A stretch of 64,000 nucleotides of DNA from Palsa-870 sp039935415 (GCA_039935415.1 JBDTKH010000010.1:1-64000); one strand, 5' to 3'; positions 9,556-18,086 are shown, numbered from the stretch's first letter. Numbers and translations are program-made. Notes: generated by a model not told the origin, from the letters alone.

Positions 9556-9867
9556 CTAGTGCTTGTGTAGGGCGACGACCTTCGAGTCGTGGTGGATCAC
9601 TTCTCCGTCGTGCCACTCGGGGTCGGCGGCGAGGAGCTCGCGCATCTGGTGAAAGCGCCTGTTCTGCTCCGGCGAGTCCGCGAACTTCTTGTAAGCGCCC
9701 TTGCTCTCGAACACTGTCGTGACGAAGTGAACGTTCGGGTCGGCGTCGGACTTGAAGACGAAAGTCGCGACGTGGCCCTCGCGGCCGTCGTCCGCGCCTT
9801 CCATCGCCTGCATCATCTTGTCCTCGGCGCCGGGCTTCAGCTTCATCTTGGCTATGGTTCCGTACAA
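9556..9867 (-). CDS. ABM-fold (antibiotic biosynthesis monooxygenase-like) small protein
   Basis: A 103-residue protein resembling the dimeric alpha/beta ABM fold: an opening strand YGTIAKMKLKPGAEDKMMQAM, a middle strand VHFVTTVFESKGAYKKFADSPEQNRRF, and a final strand HDSKVVALHKH. ABM proteins include small monooxygenases and heme-degrading enzymes; the substrate is unknown. TTG 9867 is taken as the start because GGGGAGGAG lies 6 bases upstream on this strand, although the open frame extends to an ATG at 9915. The 253 bases between it and the glycyl-tRNA synthetase gene hold no convincing gene. Confidence 0.72.
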   Translation of the reverse strand: MYGTIAKMKLKPGAEDKMMQAMEGADDGREGHVATFVFKSDADPNVHFVTTVFESKGAYKKFADSPEQNRRFHQMRELLAADPEWHDGEVIHHDSKVVALHKH

Positions 9868-10005
9868 GGCAATCTCCTCCCCCATGGGGCGATTAACAGG
9901 TCGGGCTAGATACATGGGCGGCGGTCGCGCAGCCCAGGAACTGGGACTCTACGACCGGAAAGTCGCCAGTGCCGGTTTCTCTGCTGTCTCATTTCCGGCC
10001 TTCTA

Positions 10006-11049
10006 TTAGTCGATCGGCCCCATCCCCCGGCTTCGCCGGGTACTTCCCCGCAGGCAGGGAAGTAATTTTGCGGTCAACTCGCCCTGGATGTCGACCGACA
10101 GGTCCGAGAGCTGCCGGCGATACGGGTCGAGGCGGTGCTCTTTCTTGGACAGCGGGCGCCAGTCGAATTTCAGGTGGCCGGCTGGGTCTTCTGGATGCGC
10201 GAGGCCGCGGAAGTCGTGGGAGGGGATGAAGAGGCACTCCTCGTGGAAGCGGCGCTCTTCCCGAAGCCAGGCGAGGACTGTGAAGTAAGTCGTCGGCGAC
10301 GGGCGGAAGCTCGAGGCAAGCACGCTGACCGTTGCGTCTGGATGGGCGGCGTCGATGCTGCGCGTCTTGACCTGGATTCCGAGCACGCGCCGGCTGTCCA
10401 GGTGAAGAACCGCCAGCTCGGACGTCTCCAGGTCCGGAAACGGCCGGAACAGGTTCAGCGCTCCACTCTCGGCGAGGAGCACCGTCACCTTCGCTTCGCC
10501 CAGGAACCCGAGGTCGCTGCGCCACATCGGACGTGGCTGCGGCGCCGGCGCCAGAGTCAGGTTCGCGGGAGTGATGCCCAACCGCTCTACCAGGCGTTCG
10601 GTTGGAACCAGGTACGGAAACCATCGGCTCCTGGCGCGAGGACGCATTCCGAAGCTCATGCCGTAGACGGCTCGCTCGCGGTCGTGTGACAGCAGCGCGA
10701 GGCGCTTGAAGTCCCGTTCGCTCACGACCATCGTCGTCGGCCCGAGGCCGCCCTCGACTTCGAGTCCGCTGACGATGAGCGCTTTGTCGTCGGTCGGGCT
10801 GTCGGCCCAGACGACCAGGCGCACCTGGCCGCTGTGGTCGAGCTCCGACCGGCCCTTCGCCTGGATCGGGACGTACGCGTCGTCCGTCAAGCGGTGCAGC
10901 AGCGCGTCGATGCCCCGGTCCGAGAGGGGCAGGAACACGTGCAGCAAGCTTCGAGACTGCTCTATCAAGGCGGCCCACAGGCGAAACTCGAATACCTGCC
11001 CCGAGGCGCTGACCTCGCTCGGCGTCCACGGTGTGGTCACGCGCTGCAC
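10006..11049 (-). CDS. Two-domain PD-(D/E)XK nuclease-like (DUF4365-type) protein
   Basis: A 347-residue protein with two similar halves. The N-terminal half has FEFRLWAALIEQ, then DRGIDALLHRL and, after a short strand, VPIQAKG. The C-terminal half has FLGEAKVTVLLAESG, then LAVLHLDSRRVLGIQVKTRS. A D...(I/V)Q(A/V)K pattern after a helix is typical of PD-(D/E)XK nuclease folds with Gln in place of the acidic residue, as in DUF4365-type proteins. The nuclease role is inferred; the repair, defence or regulatory target is unknown. It starts at GTG 11049. The last residues (LPCLRGSTRRSRGMGPID) are encoded by a palindromic repeat, so the original C-terminus may have been altered. The start region has a second copy at 14525-14575. 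Confidence 0.7.
   Translation of the reverse strand: MQRVTTPWTPSEVSASGQVFEFRLWAALIEQSRSLLHVFLPLSDRGIDALLHRLTDDAYVPIQAKGRSELDHSGQVRLVVWADSPTDDKALIVSGLEVEGGLGPTTMVVSERDFKRLALLSHDRERAVYGMSFGMRPRARSRWFPYLVPTERLVERLGITPANLTLAPAPQPRPMWRSDLGFLGEAKVTVLLAESGALNLFRPFPDLETSELAVLHLDSRRVLGIQVKTRSIDAAHPDATVSVLASSFRPSPTTYFTVLAWLREERRFHEECLFIPSHDFRGLAHPEDPAGHLKFDWRPLSKKEHRLDPYRRQLSDLSVDIQGELTAKLLPCLRGSTRRSRGMGPID
10018..10063 (-). repeat. REP/MITE-like palindrome, type B, at a gene 3' end
   Basis: A 46-bp unit read on the minus strand: ACTTCCC/GGGAAGT hairpin, then CCCGGCGAAGCCGGG hairpin, ending GGATGGGG. It matches the unit at 38449 at about 42 of 46 positions, and the two share an end layout with the type A units. 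It lies within the last codons of the nuclease-like gene and supplies its stop region. Confidence 0.8.
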
Positions 11050-11129
11050 ATTAGCTCGGCTGAACGTGGATGGCCGTGCGCGTTCGGCCAGTGGAGCGAA
11101 TCCTCATCACCCCGTTGCTGGACTCTGGG

Positions 11130-11780
11130 TCAAGTGAGCTGCGCCTCCCAGTGGTGGCCCGGATGTGCGACAGCGAGTGCCGTTGCAAGCCACTGCCGAG
11201 TCGCAGCATCAAAGGACGGAATCACGGCCGCGAAGTCAGCTTCGTCCTTCTGCCGCAGCAGGCTGGCCTTGAACAGCAGGACGATCTCCGGTGAGAGGTA
11301 TGGGACTCCGTCAGCACCAAGCCGTCCGATCTCCGACAGCGGCCGGCGAACCGCGTGGTTCCGCTTGAAGAGCCACTCATCCCCATCGGTCGGGGTGAGC
11401 AAGACGTCCATCACCCACGGAGACAAGGCGTTGCGCCTTACCCATAGCTGCTCGCACCCGTCGGTCAGCGTTTCGTTCGGGCGGAGAGGCCGGAGGCCGC
11501 CTCGACTGGCTTCCCAGACGTGATACCCCGCCAACCATTGGCGCACCTCGACCAGGTCTCTCGCGAGAACGGCAACATCAAGATCCTCATGCGGTCGATC
11601 CGTGACGCCAGCGGCGGTGAGGGCCTGTCCACCCGCAATCCACCACTTGAATGGAGCGTCCTCGAACAGCTTCAACAACTCCGCGGGAAGGAGTGGCTGC
11701 CAGGGTCCATAGAGAAGCTGGAACTCCTCCGGAGACAATTCTTCCAGGCTGGGTTCGGGCTCGCGATGCTGAAGCTCCAA
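11130..11780 (-). CDS. Nucleotidyltransferase-fold protein (aminoglycoside adenylyltransferase-like)
   Basis: A product of about 216 residues with the nucleotidyltransferase signature WWIAGGQALTAAGVTDRPHEDLDVAVLARD: a GG loop followed by HxDLDV, as in LinB/ANT(2'')-like enzymes and related proteins. Two conserved carboxylates (DLD) would bind the metal. The C-terminal part (ALSPWVMDVLLTPTDGDEWLFKRN) also fits this group, where a further Asp is common. Substrate unknown; drug modification is only one possibility. No good start is visible: the frame stays open beyond 11780, and TTG 11780 is a compromise that avoids overlap with the divergent S9 peptidase gene. Confidence 0.68.
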   Translation of the reverse strand: MELQHREPEPSLEELSPEEFQLLYGPWQPLLPAELLKLFEDAPFKWWIAGGQALTAAGVTDRPHEDLDVAVLARDLVEVRQWLAGYHVWEASRGGLRPLRPNETLTDGCEQLWVRRNALSPWVMDVLLTPTDGDEWLFKRNHAVRRPLSEIGRLGADGVPYLSPEIVLLFKASLLRQKDEADFAAVIPSFDAATRQWLATALAVAHPGHHWEAQLT

Positions 11781-11829
11781 CGCGCGCCATAGTACGCGAC
11801 CACCAGTACGTCTAAGGTTGAAATTCAGA

Positions 11830-13593
11830 ATGCAAATTCCGGCAGCGACTGACCGCGCCCGAATCGAAAAGCTGTTGTCCGTTGCCCGGGCCACCAGGCC
11901 TCTTCCCGGCCCGGACGGGAACCTCTTTTTCGCATCGAACATCGATGGCCATTCGCAGGTCTACCGCCAGACGCTTCCGGGCGCCCCGCCCACACGGCTG
12001 GTGACGACCGAGACCCGCATGGTCCCCCACGCGCACACTCCGCTCGGGCTGTTGGTCCGCGAGGACTCGGGCGGCAACGAGGTGTGGCAGCTGGGCCTGA
12101 TCTCCGATGACGGCTATCGATCGCTGACGACGGACGTCAAGGCGATCCACCAGTCGGCGACCCTCCATCCCGATGGGCGCAGGGTCGGGCTGGGCTGGAA
12201 CCCGAATGGACAGGCCAACGTCGTCCTCGGCGAGCTCGACCTCGCGACCGGACACCTGACCACATGGGCTGAACCTGGCGGGTACTGGCAGTGGGGTGCC
12301 TGGAGCCCCGACGGGTCGAGGGCCGTGGTCATGAAGCGCATGGGAACCCCCACCGAGAGCTACATCCTCGACCGCACCGGAACGATGACCCGGCTTCTGC
12401 CGAAGGCCCTGCGCGTCCACCCCGTCGAGTGGCTGGACGAAGGCATCCTCGTGGTCACCGATTTCGAGCGCGACTTCCTTGGTCTCGCGCTCGTCCTTCC
12501 CGACCGACCAACCGAAGTGGCGCGCTGGCTGCTGGCTGAAGACCACGACGTCGACGGGGTCGCGGTCGACCCAGCAAGGATGAAGGCCGCGGCCGTCACG
12601 AACCAGGGCATCTATGACGGCATTCGCATCATCGACCTGCGTTCGGGCGGTGTCCTCGACCGGGTCGAATTGGCGCCAGGCATCACGATCGCCGATCACA
12701 GCGGCGAGCAGGGATACCACATCGGCTGGAGCCACGATGGATCCCATCTGTTTGTCAGCTGGGAGCTGCCCACGCGGCCGGCGGAGATCTACGAGTGGCC
12801 GGGCGCGGAGCGGTGGACCTTCACCGCGGAGGTCCCGTCGGGGCTCATCGAGCCGGTCGAGGTCGAGTACGCGAGCTTCGACGGTCTCACCGTCCCGGCG
12901 GTGTTCTACCGCATCGACGACCAGCCGCGGCCGGCCGTCGTGCAATTCCACGGAGGCCCCGAGGGCCAGACCCGTGGCGGATATCTGCCGCTGGCACAGC
13001 TCCTCAATGCGATCGGGGTCAATCTCTTCCTCCCCAACGTGCGCGGCTCGACCGGCTACGGAACTCGCTTCCAGAGCCTGGATGACAAGGCGCTCCGCTG
13101 GAACAGCGTCAAGGACGGCTGCGAGGGCGCCCGTTATCTGAAAAGGAACGGGATCGCAACCAAAACGGCCGCGATGGGCGGCTCCTACGGCGGCTTCATG
13201 ACGCTTGCGGTGCTCGTCGAAGACCCGGAACTCTGGGACGCTGGTGTCGACGTGGTCGGCATCGCCGATTGGCACACGTTCTTCAAGAACATGCCGCCCT
13301 GGCGCGGCGTCCTCCGCATCAATGAATACGGCGACCCCAACGGCCCGGAGGCTGATTTCCTCCGAGAGATCAGCCCGATCCACCGCGCCGGCTCGATCAA
13401 GGCGCCATTGCTCGTGATCCACGGCCGGAACGACCCGCGGGTGCCCGTCGGCGAGAGCATCCAGATCGCGGGAGTGGTGGAAGGGGCGGAGCTGCTCATC
13501 TTCGAGGACGAAGGCCACGGGATAGCGACCCTGCCCAACCAGGTGACGGCCAACGGAAGAATCCTGGAGTTCCTGGCAGCAAACCTCGTTTAG
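11830..13593 (+). CDS. S9 family peptidase (prolyl oligopeptidase / acylaminoacyl-peptidase type)
   Basis: A 587-residue serine peptidase. The N-terminal two thirds form a beta-propeller (LHPDGRRVGLGWNPNGQ, WSPDGSRAVVMKR, WSHDGSHLFVSWE). The C-terminal alpha/beta-hydrolase domain has the nucleophile in GGSYGG (Ser 452), an Asp in HGRNDPRVP (about 535) and His in EGHG (about 563). No signal peptide is seen, so it is probably cytoplasmic and cleaves short peptides. ATG 11830 is used; TTG 11818 in the same frame is possible. It converges with the next minus-strand gene, leaving only five bases between stops. Confidence 0.9.
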   Translation: MQIPAATDRARIEKLLSVARATRPLPGPDGNLFFASNIDGHSQVYRQTLPGAPPTRLVTTETRMVPHAHTPLGLLVREDSGGNEVWQLGLISDDGYRSLTTDVKAIHQSATLHPDGRRVGLGWNPNGQANVVLGELDLATGHLTTWAEPGGYWQWGAWSPDGSRAVVMKRMGTPTESYILDRTGTMTRLLPKALRVHPVEWLDEGILVVTDFERDFLGLALVLPDRPTEVARWLLAEDHDVDGVAVDPARMKAAAVTNQGIYDGIRIIDLRSGGVLDRVELAPGITIADHSGEQGYHIGWSHDGSHLFVSWELPTRPAEIYEWPGAERWTFTAEVPSGLIEPVEVEYASFDGLTVPAVFYRIDDQPRPAVVQFHGGPEGQTRGGYLPLAQLLNAIGVNLFLPNVRGSTGYGTRFQSLDDKALRWNSVKDGCEGARYLKRNGIATKTAAMGGSYGGFMTLAVLVEDPELWDAGVDVVGIADWHTFFKNMPPWRGVLRINEYGDPNGPEADFLREISPIHRAGSIKAPLLVIHGRNDPRVPVGESIQIAGVVEGAELLIFEDEGHGIATLPNQVTANGRILEFLAANLV

Positions 13594-13598
13594 GCCCG

Positions 13599-14495
13599 CT
13601 AGCTGTTCAGCCCGGCCAGCAACCGAAGCTCGTCGACATAGGGAATGGCGGGATCGGCGGTTATCAGGTTCAGGACGACCTGGTCGGCCCCAGCGGCGAA
13701 CAGCGCATCGACTCTCTCGCGCACCTGGTCGATCTCGCCCCAGGCGACCACGGCATCGAACAGCCGGTCCGAACCCGGCGGCTCGAGCTCGTTCTCGGGC
13801 CAGCCGAGCCGCATCAGGTTGTTGCGATAGTTGGCGGTCGACAGGTACACGTTCATGTGCCGGTCACCGATCGCCCGAGCTTCGGCGCGGGTGGTGGCGA
13901 GCACGACCGGCAGGTCGGACGCGAGAAATGCCGACGGACCCATCGCTCCACGCACCTCGCGCACATGCTCGGCAGTCGTGAAGTACGTGTAGTCGCCGGC
14001 CGTCCTCTCAGCCGCGAGGGCGACCATCCGAGGACCGAGCGCAGCGAGAACGATCGGCGGCATCGGCGCCTCGGGCCCGCGCCAGATCGTCTTCGCCATG
14101 TCGTCCAGATATGCGCGCATGCTGGCGACCGGACGCTCGTATTGATGACCACGGCGCTCGACCATTGGCGCATGACTGACACCGATACCCAGGATGAATC
14201 TGTTCGGCCACGCTTCGGCCAATGCCCGCGCTCCGGTCGCCATGGCCTGGGGATCGCGGGCCCAGATGTTGGCGATCCCGCTGGCGACGACGATTCGATT
14301 TGTTGCCGCGAGCAGGATCGCGCCATGAGCAAACGCTTCGCGGCCGATCGACTCGCCGTACCAGAGCGTGCTGTAGCCCAGCTGCTCCATCTCGACAACG
14401 ACCTCGCGCTCGACGGTTGAAGGCTGCCCGGCAAGCGAACCGATGAACACGCCGATTCGGCCAGGCCGGATTCCACCAAGACGCTCTAAACCCAC
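13599..14495 (-). CDS. Luciferase-like (LLM) F420-type oxidoreductase
   Basis: A product of about 298 residues of the bacterial luciferase-like TIM-barrel family, many members of which use coenzyme F420. Seen: the first strand GRIGVFIGSLAGQ, then EQLGYSTLWYGES, ATNRIVVASGIANIWARDP, and NRFILGIGVSHAP before PMPPIVLAALGPRM. Substrate unknown. The start is placed at GTG 14495, where homology to the family begins (VGLERLGGIRPGRIG). The open frame continues to 14543, but that stretch is a copied piece of another gene. Confidence 0.84.
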   Translation of the reverse strand: MGLERLGGIRPGRIGVFIGSLAGQPSTVEREVVVEMEQLGYSTLWYGESIGREAFAHGAILLAATNRIVVASGIANIWARDPQAMATGARALAEAWPNRFILGIGVSHAPMVERRGHQYERPVASMRAYLDDMAKTIWRGPEAPMPPIVLAALGPRMVALAAERTAGDYTYFTTAEHVREVRGAMGPSAFLASDLPVVLATTRAEARAIGDRHMNVYLSTANYRNNLMRLGWPENELEPPGSDRLFDAVVAWGEIDQVRERVDALFAAGADQVVLNLITADPAIPYVDELRLLAGLNS

Positions 14496-14524
14496 CGTAA
14501 GTAAAAGGATGGCGGATCTGTCCT

Positions 14525-14575
14525 GACCTCGGCGGGCGTCCACGGATTGGCCAGGCGCCGCACGCTAGCTCGGCG
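14525..14575 (-). pseudogene. Remnant of the start region of a nuclease-like gene (paralogue of 10006-11049)
   Basis: About 50 bases here match the start region of the nuclease-like gene at 11012-11060. Both read, on the minus strand, GCCGAGCTA, then GTG (C/A)GGC-type codons, then CCGTGGACGCC and CGAGGTCAG. Translated, V-R-R-L-A-N-P-W-T-P-A-E-V aligns with V-Q-R-V-T-T-P-W-T-P-S-E-V. The match ends abruptly and runs into the LLM oxidoreductase gene, so a second copy was probably lost by deletion, leaving its start. Confidence 0.62.
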
Positions 14576-14604
14576 GGTGGACCCGTTGGTCCACTCGCTT
14601 CGCG

Positions 14605-15024
14605 TCAGACCCCGCTGTGAAGCGCCACTCGGTCCGCGGTCTCGTGCTCGTCGTCTGTGTGAGCCCACATCCATGCCGGCCCTGCCCGCATCACCAGCAG
14701 CTGCTGCTGGACGTTGAACAGCTCATCCATCAACTTCTCGTTGGAGCGAGCGGCGCCGACTTCGATCTCGCACTCGATTGGAATGACCTGACGGAGAGCC
14801 CACATCGTCGACTCGACGGACCCCTTGGCCGGCACCGTGCCGGTCACGTTGACGTCCTCCAGCATCCACAGCATCGAATCGATCAGCGTGATCGCGAGGT
14901 TGAGACGCTTGCGAGGGGCAGTTGCGTTCGTTTGAAGTCGCACCGCGTCCTCGGTTTGCTCGACGGCCATTGCGAATGGGCCTGTGACCGCGAATTCTCG
15001 GACGTCCACGAAATCCACCTCCAC
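14605..15024 (-). CDS. Hypothetical protein, 139-140 residues
   Basis: An unrecognised soluble protein. GTG 15024 is preferred because GGGAG lies 6 bases upstream and the product then opens VEVDFVDVREFAVTG. It continues with a mixed alpha/beta composition (RLQTNATAPRKRLNLAIT, MLWMLEDVNVTGTV, ECEIEVGAARSNEKLMDEL) and a polar C-terminus (WAHTDDEHETADRV). There are no membrane segments and no Cys pairs. The opposite strand also has an open frame here, but its composition (long Arg/His/Leu runs) is that of an antisense shadow. It is flanked by a peptidase gene and an oxidoreductase gene on the same strand. Confidence 0.55.
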   Translation of the reverse strand: MEVDFVDVREFAVTGPFAMAVEQTEDAVRLQTNATAPRKRLNLAITLIDSMLWMLEDVNVTGTVPAKGSVESTMWALRQVIPIECEIEVGAARSNEKLMDELFNVQQQLLVMRAGPAWMWAHTDDEHETADRVALHSGV

Positions 15025-15162
15025 ACCGGACTCCCAATCGACGGAAGCCCCGTGGCTAATCGGTGGCCCAAAGGAGTCGAGCTGTTTGGCTCCCCGCCAA
15101 GGCGAATGCTGTGCGCCCGGCCATAACAATCTCCATAACGGCCTTTGGGCGAGCGGAGGCGC

Positions 15163-16311
15163 CTAGCGACAGATGAGCTCCGCCATTCGTGAGTAGACGT
15201 GCACGCACGTTTCGAGCGAGGCCAGGTCCACCCACTCGACATCCGAGTGCGCGCCCTCTCCGATCGGACCGAACGCGACGGTGGGGATGCTCGCCGCGTT
15301 GGTCAATGCCATGTCCATCCAGTAGGCGACACCGATGACCTCGGGTGAATGGCCCAACGCGTCCTGTGCTGCTCTCGCGACGGCGATCGCCAACGGGTGG
15401 TCCGCGCTCACCTCTGACGGCACGCGCTCCAGGACCATCTTCGCCGACGCTTCCAGCAGCGGGTTTTCCTCTCGCGCGATGGCGATCAGCGCCTCCATCT
15501 CGCTCAGCGCTCGCGCGCCGTCCTCGCCCGGGATCGTGCGGCGCTCCACTTTCACCACGCATCGCGCCGGGTACGTGCTCCATTCCTGTCCGCCCTCGAT
15601 GAGCGATGCGTGGACCGATCCTCGGCCGAGCAGGCGGTGGCCTGCGCCCGCGTGCAGCCTTCGGTCCAGATTGGCGATCCCGCTCAGGATCCGGCCCGTC
15701 CGCGCGATCGCGTCGACGCCCGCATCGGCACGCGAGCCGTGGGCGGCCACGCCTCGCGTCTCCACCTCGAGCCACGCGAATCCTTTGTGTGCGAGGCACA
15801 GGCGGAGCTCGGTCGGCTCCGTCACGATCGCCGCGTCCGCCCGGAATCTCTCCAGCACCGCGCTCGTGCCCAGGCTTGCGACCTCCTCGTCCGCGACGGC
15901 CGTGACGATCACGTCGCCTTTCAGCCCGAGCTTCCTGGCCTCGCGCGCCGCGACCATGATCGCCGCCAGGCTGCCCTTCATGTCATACGCGCCGCGGGCG
16001 TAGATGCGCCCGTCGGTCACCACCGGCTCGAACGCGCGAGCCATCCCGCCCGCGCCGACCGTGTCCATGTGCGCGTTCAACATCAAGCTCTGACGGCCGC
16101 CCGATCCCCGCAGCACGCCGACGACGCTCGGCCGCCCTGCCACCGGTTCGACGATCTCGACCTCGAGCCCCGCGTCGCGAAGCCATGAGGCGACGAACTT
16201 CGCGATCTTTGTCTCGCCGCTGCCCGAGGGCACAAGGTCCGGGTTGACCGACTCGATCGCGACGAGATCACAGGTGAGCTGCTCGACCGCGGAGGCCACG
16301 GCCGCAAACAT
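15163..16311 (-). CDS. M20 family metallopeptidase (ArgE/DapE/CPG2-like)
   Basis: A 382-residue zinc hydrolase that removes acyl groups or amino acids from small substrates. Seen: metal ligands in NAHMDTVG (His 81, Asp 83), GAYDMKGS (bridging Asp), VADEEVAS (catalytic and ligand Glu) and EPTE, a dimerisation domain opening KGFAWLEVETRGVAAHGSR, and a final ligand His in GEGAHSDVEWV. The mix fits ArgE/DapE-type deacylases; the precise substrate cannot be assigned. It starts at ATG 16311. Soluble, no signal peptide. Confidence 0.9.
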   Translation of the reverse strand: MFAAVASAVEQLTCDLVAIESVNPDLVPSGSGETKIAKFVASWLRDAGLEVEIVEPVAGRPSVVGVLRGSGGRQSLMLNAHMDTVGAGGMARAFEPVVTDGRIYARGAYDMKGSLAAIMVAAREARKLGLKGDVIVTAVADEEVASLGTSAVLERFRADAAIVTEPTELRLCLAHKGFAWLEVETRGVAAHGSRADAGVDAIARTGRILSGIANLDRRLHAGAGHRLLGRGSVHASLIEGGQEWSTYPARCVVKVERRTIPGEDGARALSEMEALIAIAREENPLLEASAKMVLERVPSEVSADHPLAIAVARAAQDALGHSPEVIGVAYWMDMALTNAASIPTVAFGPIGEGAHSDVEWVDLASLETCVHVYSRMAELICR

Positions 16312-16704
16312 AGCGAAGCCGGCGGTGGCGCCGGCTCCGAGATTTACCTACGACCGGGTTCGACCGTGACGCGGCCCCCGGAGCGAGCCCGATATGAGCA
16401 GCGTCGCCGCGATGCGAACACGCCGTCGGCGAATGCTTCCAGCCTCGAGGTCGGCATGCTCGGAAATAACACGGCCGTGGGGGGCGACTCGCGGTGCAAG
16501 TTTGCCGGCCTGGCGCCGTTATAAATCTCTCGAAGGCATCAAACGGAGCGCGGCCCATCTGACCACCATCCCCCTTTCTCCAGGGCCGCGTTTCGACCGG
16601 GGCGGCGGGCGACCTCCCTCGCTCGCCAGGCCCCGGACCTCATCCCCACCGGCAAGTTTGACGAGCGAGAATCGTTAATCGCTGACAGAGGAGGTGGTCT
16701 GCAA
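16312..16704 (+). other. 393-bp intergenic region between divergent genes
   Basis: No gene is supported here; open frames on both strands have shadow-like composition. It must hold the promoters of the M20 peptidase gene (leftward) and of the two-gene operon at 16705 (rightward). A TTATAAAT stretch near 16520 is the only strong AT-rich -10-like hexamer, with no good -35 partner. A GAGGAGGTGG Shine-Dalgarno sits just before 16705. Confidence 0.5.
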
Positions 16705-17313
16705 ATGATCACGTCTATCGTCACGTTTCTCACGACGCGACTCGTCTACGTCTTCATCACGACCGTAGTAGTGGTGGCGGCGGTGCCGACGCTCATCGTC
16801 GCGATCCACGGCGACACGATCACCATCACTTCCGCCGCCTCGGCGAGCCGCCAGCACGGCGACGACGAGCGAGCCCGGATCATCCTCCTGGTCAAGACGG
16901 CCGGCGACAATGTGATCGTCAAGCTGAACGGCGAGGAGGCCGGCTGCGACTCGCAGATCGCCCAGCTGGCGTCCTCATCCACGCTGTCCGCGACGGCGAC
17001 CTCCGCCGAGCTCGAGAAGGGCAAGTCGGACTTCCACAACGCCGAGCTGCAGTTCGTCAACGAGATCAAGGCGGACGAGGACGAGCTCGACAAGGTCAAG
17101 GTCATCACCACCGAAACCCAGCAGACGTTCCTGGTCCGCATCTCGAAGGTCCAGGTGACCGCGCTCGGTGAGGACGGCCACTCGGGCACGCTCATCACCG
17201 TCTGTCAGACCATCCTGGTCGAGATCCGCCAGGTCATCATCGTCGTGCACCCGCCGCCGCCACCGCCGAGTGGTGGTGAGGGCGACGACGGCGACATCCG
17301 GCTGCAGGCCTGA
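16705..17313 (+). CDS. Hypothetical membrane-anchored extracytoplasmic protein
   Basis: A 202-residue protein with one strong N-terminal hydrophobic segment (about residues 12-34, LVYVFITTVVVVAAVPTLIV) that anchors or exports it. Then come a charged stretch (SRQHGDDERARI), beta-rich segments (IILLVKTAGDNVIVKLNGEE), a helical acidic region (SAELEKGKSDFHNAE) and a proline run plus acidic tail. A single Cys-x(n)-Cys pair is far apart. The family is not recognised. The ATG at 16705 follows GGAGGT by 9 bases. The next gene starts 2 bases after its stop, so the two form an operon. Confidence 0.68.
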   Translation: MITSIVTFLTTRLVYVFITTVVVVAAVPTLIVAIHGDTITITSAASASRQHGDDERARIILLVKTAGDNVIVKLNGEEAGCDSQIAQLASSSTLSATATSAELEKGKSDFHNAELQFVNEIKADEDELDKVKVITTETQQTFLVRISKVQVTALGEDGHSGTLITVCQTILVEIRQVIIVVHPPPPPPSGGEGDDGDIRLQA

Positions 17314-17315
17314 CG

Positions 17316-18083
17316 ATGGCGGTCGCGAATCCTCCAAAAAGCAAGGCCGCGTCCGGCAACAGGTCCGCCACCGCCGAGGCGTTCGCTCCGTCCGGCCATG
17401 ACCTGCTCGTGGGGCTCCGGTGGGGGACCAGGGATGTGCTGGTGGCGACTGCGGTGCTGATCGCCATCGACATCTTTGCGGGATGGACTTACGTTGCCAG
17501 CTACTTCGGGTTCTTCCGGGTGCCGATCGAGGGGCTGGGGCTGAGCCTGCCAGAAGTGCTGGCCCAGGGCCTGCGCACGGTACTGCTGCCGATCACCGTG
17601 GTCGTGGTCGCGGCGGTCGCGCCGAACCGCAGGCTGCGGCCGGCGGCCATCGGCGTCGGCGGGTACCTGCTCTTCCTGGCTGTCGTGGCGGTGGGCAACC
17701 ACTGGGCTTCTCCCGGCTCCGTCGCAGTGCAGCTGGCGGCCTCGATCGTCATCGCCGGCGCCGTGTTCGGGCTGCGGCTGGGATTCGGCGAGACGCAGAT
17801 TCAGCGGCTGGTCATCGGCGCGCTGGCCCTCCTGCTGCTCCTTTCAATACCGGTGGCGACAGGAATTCTTGACGCCACACAGAAGGCGGCCACCAAGACG
17901 TCGACCCTGCAGATCGTGACCAGCACGGCGATCCTGCCGAGCGCGACCCCCGCCTCCGGGCAGTTCAGCTACACGAACTACGTGCTGCTCCGCGAAAGCG
18001 ACACGCGGTACTGGCTGTTCCGGATCGGCGGACAGTACGCCTACTCGATCGCCAAGAGCGAAGTCCTCTACATTCGCTATTAA
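17316..18083 (+). CDS. Hypothetical polytopic membrane protein
   Basis: A 255-residue protein with a polar N-terminus of about 30 residues, then about five hydrophobic helices (VLVATAVLIAIDIFAGWTYV, VLLPITVVVVAAVAP, YLLFLAVVAVGNHW, LAASIVIAGAVFGLRLGFG, VIGALALLLLLSIPVATGI). A soluble C-terminal domain of about 70 residues follows (YTNYVLLRESDTRYWLFRI). The family is not recognised. It lies 2 bases after the secreted/anchored protein gene, suggesting a shared envelope function. A strong hairpin follows its stop codon. Confidence 0.68.
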   Translation: MAVANPPKSKAASGNRSATAEAFAPSGHDLLVGLRWGTRDVLVATAVLIAIDIFAGWTYVASYFGFFRVPIEGLGLSLPEVLAQGLRTVLLPITVVVVAAVAPNRRLRPAAIGVGGYLLFLAVVAVGNHWASPGSVAVQLAASIVIAGAVFGLRLGFGETQIQRLVIGALALLLLLSIPVATGILDATQKAATKTSTLQIVTSTAILPSATPASGQFSYTNYVLLRESDTRYWLFRIGGQYAYSIAKSEVLYIRY

Positions 18084-18086
18084 GGT

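Noticed and set aside
9296..9616. 106-codon frame on the minus strand downstream of the glycyl-tRNA synthetase gene
   Set aside because: It has no ribosome-binding site, overlaps the ABM-like gene in another frame and is rich in Arg; the region looks non-coding.
11130..11780. Nucleotidyltransferase as half of an MNT/HEPN toxin-antitoxin pair
   Set aside because: The protein is larger than MNT antitoxins and no HEPN-like gene is adjacent.
11812..13518. 568-codon open frame on the minus strand opposite the S9 peptidase
   Set aside because: The plus strand encodes a complete serine peptidase with catalytic triad; the antisense frame has no recognisable domain and a biased composition.
14617..15126. 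169-codon plus-strand frame opposite the hypothetical gene
   Set aside because: The minus-strand product has balanced composition and a ribosome-binding site, whereas this one has His/Leu/Arg runs.
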